From NCBI RefSeq assembly GCF_001625365.1, contig NZ_LJJF01000001.1, positions 124,001-188,000 on the forward strand: a stretch of DNA of 64,000 nt. The letters run 5' to 3'. The stretch is from Streptomyces sp. MJM8645 (GTDB taxonomy: Bacteria > Actinomycetota > Actinomycetes > Streptomycetales > Streptomycetaceae). Below, piece by piece: positions 58,961-64,000 of the stretch. The position numbers were made by a program, and so were the translations under genes. A model generated the notes under the pieces. The model worked only from the letters and a program-made list of their open reading frames with translations, was not told the DNA's origin and searched no databases. Positions within the stretch are counted from its first letter, which is position 1; every line of letters starts with the position of its first letter.

Positions 58961-60157
58961 TCACCAGGCGACCGGCAGCGCGTCCGCTCCGCGGATGAGG
59001 CGTTCCGTCCGCCAGGTCACCTGGTCGGCCGGCACGGCGAGGTGCAGGCCGGGCAGTCGGCGCACCAGGGAGTCCAGGACGACGCGCAGTTCCATCCTGG
59101 CCAGCGCCGCGCCGAGGCAGTGGTGGATGCCGTGCCCGAAGGTGACGTGCGGGATGGTCCCCCGGTGGAAGTCGATCTCCTCGGGGCGGTCGAACACCTC
59201 CGGATCCCGGTTGGCGAGCGAGAACTCGGTGACCACCGCGTCGCCGGCGCGGACGGTCTGCCCGCCCAGTTCCACGTCCTCGGTGGCGATCCGGGTGAAG
59301 CCGGCGGTGGCGCTGATCGGGATGATCCGGGAGAGCTCCTCGACCGCGTCGGGGATCAGGCCGGGATCGGCGACGAGCTCGTGCCAGAGCTCGGGCCTGG
59401 TCAGCAGCGTGTAGACGAAGTTGCCGATCTGGTTGGCGGTGGCCTCCTGGCCGGCGGACAGCAGGCTGACCCCGAGGCTGACCAACTCCTCCTCGGTGAG
59501 CCGGTTCTCCTCGTCCTCCACGGCGACCAGTTCGCCGAGCAGGTCGCTGGTGGGCTCGACGCGGCGCTCGGCGACCAGGCCGCCGAGGTAGTCGTTGAGG
59601 TGCCCGCGGTCCCGTGCGGAGCGGGCCGGGTCGGAGAGCATCAGCAGGCCGTCCACCCAGGCGTTGAACCGGTCACGGTCCTCGACGGGCACGCCGAGCA
59701 GTTCGCAGATCATCGTGATCGGCAGCGGCCAGGTCAGCATCTGGGTCAGGTCGGCGGGCGAGCCCGTGGCGATCATGGTGTCGAGCAGTTCGTCGACGAT
59801 CTGCTGGGCGCGCGGGCGCATCGCCTCGACCCGGCGCACGGTGAAGGGATTGGCGACCCTGCGCCGCAGCCGGCTGTGCTCCGGCGGGTCCATGCTCAGC
59901 ATCGAGGTGCGGGGCAGGCCGGCCGAGACGATCCGGGGCACGTCCTCGCCGGCGGCGGCGGCCCGGCTGAACCGGGGGTCGGCCAGCACCGTCCTGACGT
60001 CGGCGTGGCGGCTGACCAGCCAGGCGTCGCCGCCGTAGGGCAGGCTCACCCGCAGCACCGGCTGCTCGCCGCAGGCCTCGGCCAGCTTCGGGTCCACGTC
60101 GAGCTGTTCGGCCGGACCGAACGGATAGGCCCGCGGCCCTTCTTCTGTCGCGGTCAT
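58961..60157 (-). CDS. Cytochrome P450 (biosynthetic type)
   Basis: A 398-aa soluble P450. The I-helix is LLSAGQEATAN (232-242), the E-x-x-R pair lies in EELSR (273-277) and the haem loop FGHGIHHCLG has ligand Cys347. The shape matches CYP105/107-like tailoring enzymes. GGAAGG precedes its ATG, and the SDR stop lies 30 nt upstream, so both are in one operon. It probably hydroxylates a cluster intermediate. No ferredoxin gene is nearby. Confidence 0.92.
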   Translation of the reverse strand: MTATEEGPRAYPFGPAEQLDVDPKLAEACGEQPVLRVSLPYGGDAWLVSRHADVRTVLADPRFSRAAAAGEDVPRIVSAGLPRTSMLSMDPPEHSRLRRRVANPFTVRRVEAMRPRAQQIVDELLDTMIATGSPADLTQMLTWPLPITMICELLGVPVEDRDRFNAWVDGLLMLSDPARSARDRGHLNDYLGGLVAERRVEPTSDLLGELVAVEDEENRLTEEELVSLGVSLLSAGQEATANQIGNFVYTLLTRPELWHELVADPGLIPDAVEELSRIIPISATAGFTRIATEDVELGGQTVRAGDAVVTEFSLANRDPEVFDRPEEIDFHRGTIPHVTFGHGIHHCLGAALARMELRVVLDSLVRRLPGLHLAVPADQVTWRTERLIRGADALPVAW

Positions 60158-60187
60158 CGTGTCAGTCCTTCCAGTCCTGGCGGGCGG

Positions 60188-60979
60188 TCACAGGGACGCG
60201 CTCTTGCCGCCGTCGATGACGAGGTTGCTGCCGGTGATCCACGAGGCGCGCCGGGAGACCAGGAAGCCGACCGCCTCGGCGATGTCCTCGGTCTGACCGA
60301 TCCGCCCGAGCGGGACCTCGTCGGCCCAGTCCCCCTCGGATTCCATGCCGAGATAGTCGACGATCTTGTCGCGTGCCTCATCCGCCCCAGGAGTCATCAC
60401 GTTTCCCGGGGAGATCGCGACGACCCGGATTCCGTCCGGCGCCAACTCGACCGCGAGGCCCTTGCTGTACACCTCCAGCGCGGATTTCGCGGCGGCGTAG
60501 TGCAGGATCATCGGGTAGGAGGAAATGGTCGCGATGGAGGAGAGGTGCACGATGACCCCGCCGCCGGCCGCGCGCATGGCCGGCACGAGTGCGGCATTGA
60601 GCCGGACGGCGGCCAGGAAATTGATGTCGACCGTGTACTGCCAGTCGTTCTCGATTTCCAGCGCGGCCTGGAAGGCCCGGCAGCCGCCCGCGTTGTTGAC
60701 CACGATGTCCACCCCGCCGAGGGAGTCCAGCGCGGCGTCGGCGAACGCCCGCACCCCGTCCTTCGAGCTGAGGTCGGCCCGGATGAACTTGGCCGCGGAC
60801 GGGGTGTGTTCGGTGGGGTTGCGGGCGGAGGTGACGACGGTGGCGCCGGCGTCGAGCAGGTGCTGCACGATCGCGGCGCCGATGCCCCGGCTGCCGCCGG
60901 TGACGACGGCCCGTTTGCCGTCCAAGTCGTGGGAAATCTGCGCGGTAAGGCGACTCTCGCTCACCCTGGGTTCCGCCAC
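60188..60979 (-). CDS. Short-chain dehydrogenase/reductase
   Basis: A 263-aa SDR with cofactor motif TGGSRGIGAA, NNAG, catalytic Ser in HLSSIATIS, and the Y-x-x-x-K pair in HYAAAKSA. It probably uses NAD(P)H to reduce a ketone or oxidise an alcohol in the cluster. The start is the GTG at 60979, 7 nt after AGGA; ATG 61000 is possible but lacks a ribosome binding site. The promoter lies about 100 nt upstream. Confidence 0.88.
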   Translation of the reverse strand: MAEPRVSESRLTAQISHDLDGKRAVVTGGSRGIGAAIVQHLLDAGATVVTSARNPTEHTPSAAKFIRADLSSKDGVRAFADAALDSLGGVDIVVNNAGGCRAFQAALEIENDWQYTVDINFLAAVRLNAALVPAMRAAGGGVIVHLSSIATISSYPMILHYAAAKSALEVYSKGLAVELAPDGIRVVAISPGNVMTPGADEARDKIVDYLGMESEGDWADEVPLGRIGQTEDIAEAVGFLVSRRASWITGSNLVIDGGKSASL

Positions 60980-61074
60980 CTTTCGTTCCTGGAAATTCAT
61001 TTCCGCGGCACTGGTCGGCAAGGGAATCAATTCTCCAGTTGCGACCCAGAAGGCGACGCGGAACCACCTGCACC

Positions 61075-61103
61075 ACTATCCGTGATCTCCCGGACACGGT
61101 CAA
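61075..61103 (-). promoter_or_regulatory. Predicted promoter of the SDR-P450-CAR operon
   Basis: On the minus strand TTGACC (61098-61103) is followed after exactly 17 nt by GATAGT (61075-61080), giving a sigma-70/HrdB-like promoter directed at the SDR gene. Confidence 0.5.
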
Positions 61104-61119
61104 CATGATTGTGTCGATG

Positions 61120-61146
61120 CCCTGCATCGCCTGAGGCAATGCAGGG
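61120..61146. promoter_or_regulatory. 27-bp interrupted palindrome between divergent cluster genes
   Basis: CCCTGCAT-C-GCC-TGA-GGC-A-ATGCAGGG: arms of 8 and 3 bp separated by one mismatch. It sits 17 bp upstream of the SDR -35 box, a good place for an activator or a shared repressor. Confidence 0.6.
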
Positions 61147-61318
61147 CGGACGACGGCACCCGCTGGACGCCGCGATCAACAGGGTCGATAATCGTGCGTT
61201 ACCCATGTGCAGCCGCCCAGACCGTTTTCCGCACGACCCGGCGGCGATTCGCCGGAGCGGCGGAGAGGGCGCACACGGAATGTTCACACCATGAGTGCCG
61301 AGAACTCGGGAGAAAAGC

Positions 61319-62407
61319 ATGTCCAGCTTGGACGAGCCGTTCGTCGTGGGTGATCTGACGGTCCCCAACCGCATCGTGATGGCCCCGATGACCAGGATGC
61401 AGTCCCCCGGCGGCGTGCCGGGCGAGGAGGTGGCCGAGTACTACGCCCGCCGGGCCGCCCACCAGGTCGGACTGATCATCACCGAGGGCACCTACGTCGA
61501 CCGCGCCGCCGCCCGCGCGTACGACCACGTGCCCCACTTCCACGGCGAACAGGCGCTGGCCGGCTGGGCCCGCGTGGTGCAGCGGGTGCACGAGGCCGGC
61601 GGCCGGATCATCCCGCAGCTGTGGCACACCGGGGTCGTGCGCACCGGGACGGAGCCGCCCGCCGAAGGCCCGTCCGGGATCGGCCTGGACGGCGCCCCGG
61701 CCGGGCGGGCCATGACCCAGCAGGACGTCGACGACACGGTGGCCGCCTTCGCCGAGGCCGCGGCGACCGCCGAGCGGCTCGGGTTCGACGGCATCGAACT
61801 GCACGGCGCGCACGGCTACCTGATCGACGACTTCCTGTGGAGCGGCACCAACCGGCGCACCGACCGCTACGGCGGCGACCCGGCCTCCCGCGCCCGCTTC
61901 GGCGCCGAGATCGTGCAGGCCGTCCGCGCGGTCGTCAGCCCGGGCTTCCCGGTCTTCTTCCGGTTCTCCCAGTGGAAGGTCGGCAACTACGGGGCCCGCA
62001 TCGCGCAGAGCCCGGCCGAGCTGGAGCAGCTGCTGACCCCGCTGGCCGACGCCGGGGTCGACGCGTTCCACGGCTCCACCCGGCGCTACTGGCAGCCCGA
62101 GTTCGACGGCAGCGACCTCAACCTGGCCGGCTGGGCGCGCAAGCTCACCGGCAAGGCCGCCGTGACGGTCGGCTCGGTCGGCCTGGACCAGCAGTACGGC
62201 GAGGGCGAGTTCGCCCAGGGCTACACCAGCCAGGCCGGCGTGACCGGCATCGACGAACTGCTGGCCCGCCTCAAGCGCGACGAGTTCGACCTCGTCGCCG
62301 TCGGCCGCACCCTGCTCGCCAACCCGGACTGGGCCGCCAAGGCGCTGCGCGGCAACCTCGCCCGGACCGTCCCGTACGACCCGGCGGTGCTCACCAGCCT
62401 GGCCTGA
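61319..62407 (+). CDS. Old yellow enzyme family NADH:flavin oxidoreductase
   Basis: A 362-aa FMN-dependent ene-reductase. It begins FVVGDLTVPNRIVMAPMTRM (FMN binding) and contains QLWHTGVVR, the substrate-binding HGAHGYLIDDFLWSGTNRRT with its catalytic H-x-x-H, and DLVAVGRTLLANPDW. Such enzymes reduce activated C=C bonds. GGGAG lies 6 nt before its ATG. It is divergent from the SDR operon and probably acts in the same pathway. A 20-bp-stem terminator follows. Confidence 0.9.
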   Translation: MSSLDEPFVVGDLTVPNRIVMAPMTRMQSPGGVPGEEVAEYYARRAAHQVGLIITEGTYVDRAAARAYDHVPHFHGEQALAGWARVVQRVHEAGGRIIPQLWHTGVVRTGTEPPAEGPSGIGLDGAPAGRAMTQQDVDDTVAAFAEAAATAERLGFDGIELHGAHGYLIDDFLWSGTNRRTDRYGGDPASRARFGAEIVQAVRAVVSPGFPVFFRFSQWKVGNYGARIAQSPAELEQLLTPLADAGVDAFHGSTRRYWQPEFDGSDLNLAGWARKLTGKAAVTVGSVGLDQQYGEGEFAQGYTSQAGVTGIDELLARLKRDEFDLVAVGRTLLANPDWAAKALRGNLARTVPYDPAVLTSLA

Positions 62408-62430
62408 CAGCGCCGTTCGGCGAACGGGCG

Positions 62431-62474
62431 CCCGGAAGCCGGGCCGCGACCTCGGTCGCGGCCCGGCTTCCGGG
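62431..62474. terminator. Very strong bidirectional terminator
   Basis: A perfect 20-bp stem (62431-62450 with 62455-62474) and CTCG loop, followed by TTT, separates the convergent OYE and assembly-line genes. Confidence 0.9.
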
Positions 62475-62499
62475 TTTCGGGGGCAGTCTGTGGAAGGGC

Positions 62500-64000
62500 C
62501 TACCGCAGGCCCAGCTCCTTGCGGATGACCGCGTACCACTCCTCCGTCATGCTCCGCGCGGTGGCCTCGTCGAAGACGTTCGCGTCGTACTTGAGGAAGA
62601 CCTTGAACCCCTCGCCGTCCCGGTAGGACTCGGCGGCGAGGACGTACTCCCCGGCGTAGGGCAGGTCGTCGAACAGCCGCAGGTCCAACTCGCCGGACGC
62701 GGCCGGGGCCGCGTTGGTCAGCAGGTCGGCGCCGTCGAAGTTCTGGAACAGGAAGTTGGTCAGGACCAGCGGTTCGTCGTCCGCGCCCACGGCTCGGGCG
62801 ATCTCCAGCAGCGGGTAGCCGCCGTGCTCGATGCCGCCGACCACCTTGCGCTGCAGGGACTTCAGCAGCTCGGGGAAGCCGCCGACGGCCGTGCAGCGGA
62901 TCGGCAGGCAGTTCGCGAACTGGCCGACGACGTCCTGGAACCGCTCCTCGTAGCGGGCGGCCGCCGTCATGCCGAGGACCAGGTCGTCCTGCCCGGTCAG
63001 CCGGTGCAGGAACCGCACGTACGTCGCGAACAGCACGGTGGCGACGCTGACCCGGTGCTCGCGCGCCGAGTCCGCCAGGGCGGCGGCCAGCGGCGGCGGC
63101 AGCTTGACCGTCGCCACGTCCACCCGGGGCATCCGCTTGGGGTCGTACGGCCGGTCGTAGGGCAGCGCGAGCGCCGGTCGATGACCTGCCAACTCCCGCA
63201 GCCAGTAGTCCCGGTGCTGCCGCGCGCGCGGGCCGGCGAGCAGCGCCTCCTCCCAGGCGACGAAGTCGCCGTAGCTCGTGCGGCTCATACTCCCCCGGCC
63301 CTGGTAGGCCTCCTTGAGCGTGCGGATCAGGACCGCCGTGGACGTGCCGTCCAGCAGGATGTGGTGCGCGGTGATCAGCAGCAGGCGCCGCCCCCCTGCG
63401 AGGGAGACCAGGTGCGCGCGGACCAGCGGGCCCGTCGCCAGGTCGAACGGGAGGTTCACCAAGTCCCGCAGCCCGGCCAGTTGGGCGGCGCGCTTGGTGG
63501 CCGTGAGGTCGACCCGTTCGAAGGACGGCGCCCGGCCCGGGTCGATGTCCATGAACGGCGCGCCGTCCCGCTCTCCGAAGACGGCGCTCAGCACCGGGTG
63601 GATGCCGCTCTGGGCGCGGATCGCCCGCTCCAGGGCGGCTTCGTCCAGCTCGCCGTGGATCTCGAAGAGGAGCGGGAGGTTGTACGCGGTCGACTCCGGC
63701 GAGCGCTGCTGGTCGCGGTACATGGTCAGCTGGCCGCACGAGAGGTTCCACCGCTCGCCCGCCGGGCCGGCCTGGGCATCCGCCGTGGCCGTCGCGGCGG
63801 CCCCGGCACCGGCGAAGTGGGCGCACAGGCCGTCGACGGTCTCGACGTCGAAGAGCAGGGTGGCCGAGACGTCGTCACCGAACTCCTCGCGCAGGGCGTT
63901 GGTGAGCTGGAGGACCAGGATCGAGTCCAGGCCGTACTGGGTGAGCGGGGCCGCGGTGTCGATCCGCTCGGCCGGGATGCCGAGCACGGCCGCGGCCTTG
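62500..64000 (-). CDS. NRPS/PKS assembly-line protein, C-terminal carrier and condensation domains (partial)
   Basis: The frame is open to the window end, so the N-terminus lies beyond base 64000. Visible first is a carrier domain (phosphopantetheine Ser in YGLDSILVLQL), then a full condensation domain: C3 motif HHILLDG is intact, with SYGDFVAWEE, LPYDRPYDPKR, VLFATYVRFLHRLTG and VGQFANCLPIR. The chain ends about 40 residues after it, with no thioesterase. A terminal condensation domain suggests release or condensation with a free or separately carried amine or alcohol. The GLDS carrier is of PKS-like type. Confidence 0.88.
   Translation of the reverse strand, partial: KAAAVLGIPAERIDTAAPLTQYGLDSILVLQLTNALREEFGDDVSATLLFDVETVDGLCAHFAGAGAAATATADAQAGPAGERWNLSCGQLTMYRDQQRSPESTAYNLPLLFEIHGELDEAALERAIRAQSGIHPVLSAVFGERDGAPFMDIDPGRAPSFERVDLTATKRAAQLAGLRDLVNLPFDLATGPLVRAHLVSLAGGRRLLLITAHHILLDGTSTAVLIRTLKEAYQGRGSMSRTSYGDFVAWEEALLAGPRARQHRDYWLRELAGHRPALALPYDRPYDPKRMPRVDVATVKLPPPLAAALADSAREHRVSVATVLFATYVRFLHRLTGQDDLVLGMTAAARYEERFQDVVGQFANCLPIRCTAVGGFPELLKSLQRKVVGGIEHGGYPLLEIARAVGADDEPLVLTNFLFQNFDGADLLTNAAPAASGELDLRLFDDLPYAGEYVLAAESYRDGEGFKVFLKYDANVFDEATARSMTEEWYAVIRKELGLR

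Larger units (their letters stand above)
60980..61318. other. Divergent SDR/OYE promoter region
   Basis: This 339-nt stretch has no gene. It contains the minus-strand promoter at 61075-61103, a 27-bp interrupted palindrome at 61120-61146 and a second, shorter repeat GACAC...GTGTC (about 61093-61115). The plus-strand promoter of the old-yellow-enzyme gene is not obvious. Confidence 0.55.

Noticed and set aside
55577..61108. Very long open frame (1843 codons) on the plus strand opposite the CAR, P450 and SDR genes
   Set aside because: It is antisense to three genes with complete motifs. Its composition (Gly/Val/Arg/Gln-rich, no domains) is the usual GC-rich shadow of minus-strand coding DNA.

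Overview
The window is high-GC actinomycete DNA and looks like a Streptomyces or Kitasatospora chromosome. The evidence is a conservon (sensor, roadblock, DUF742, Ras-like GTPase, P450), a 2-methylisoborneol pair, an RNase Sa-type secreted nuclease, a DUF574 methyltransferase, and a sugar importer with no ATPase of its own. No rRNA, tRNA, CRISPR array, IS element or phage module was recognised.

Layout. 1-6220: LacI regulator, sugar-binding lipoprotein, two permeases and a GH15 hydrolase, probably one alpha-glucoside/trehalose utilisation unit. 6221-19173: a lipoprotein with an apparent ATC start behind a 22-bp palindrome, a methyltransferase, a DHA2 exporter, two luciferase-like oxidoreductases, an Lrp regulator, a deaminase, a quinone-oxidoreductase-like enzyme, a WGR/beta-propeller protein and an extracellular nuclease. 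19183-25223: a HEAT-repeat protein, then an ABC-2 exporter divergent from a two-component system.

25274-30893 is the most notable region. It is a minus-strand operon in which a nucleotide cyclase, a P-loop NTPase with a helical-repeat tail, an unknown protein and a DUF5706/PycTM-like membrane effector are joined by three 4-nt overlaps. A Crp/Fnr regulator with an intact-looking cyclic-nucleotide pocket lies just upstream on the same strand. I read this as an expanded Pycsar-like anti-phage system. The cyclase C-terminus and the NTPase N-terminus share a G-N-I-N-x-G-x-V-H-G-type motif that resembles amyloid signalling motifs, and this could couple sensor to cyclase.

31304-36036 is the conservon. 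36047-49406 holds secreted and metabolic genes: a phosphatase with a changed catalytic motif, DUF4360, CapA, DUF574 methyltransferase, an MFS transporter, a tautomerase, RNase Sa, a PI-PLC-like enzyme, a DHFR-like enzyme, the GPP methyltransferase and 2-MIB synthase pair, and a radical SAM enzyme with an unusual cysteine spacing. 49547-54920 holds a LuxR regulator, two small secreted proteins (one with an aerolysin/MTX2-like Ser/Thr-rich stretch, one trefoil-like), a Cys-rich mini-protein, a Na+/H+ antiporter and a membrane protein.

54955-64000 is the edge of a natural-product cluster: NTF2-like protein, carboxylic-acid-reductase-type A-T-R enzyme, P450, SDR, a divergent old-yellow-enzyme reductase, and the C-terminal part of an assembly-line protein (carrier plus condensation domain) running off the window.

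Two structural themes recur. Short tandem duplications repeatedly include a gene's stop codon (near 21371, 34456, 37948, 40010/40072, 42448 and 45605). Gene junctions are often ATGA/GTGA overlaps, and in two places a tiny ORF appears to relay translation into the next gene (22150-22191 and 47720-47785).
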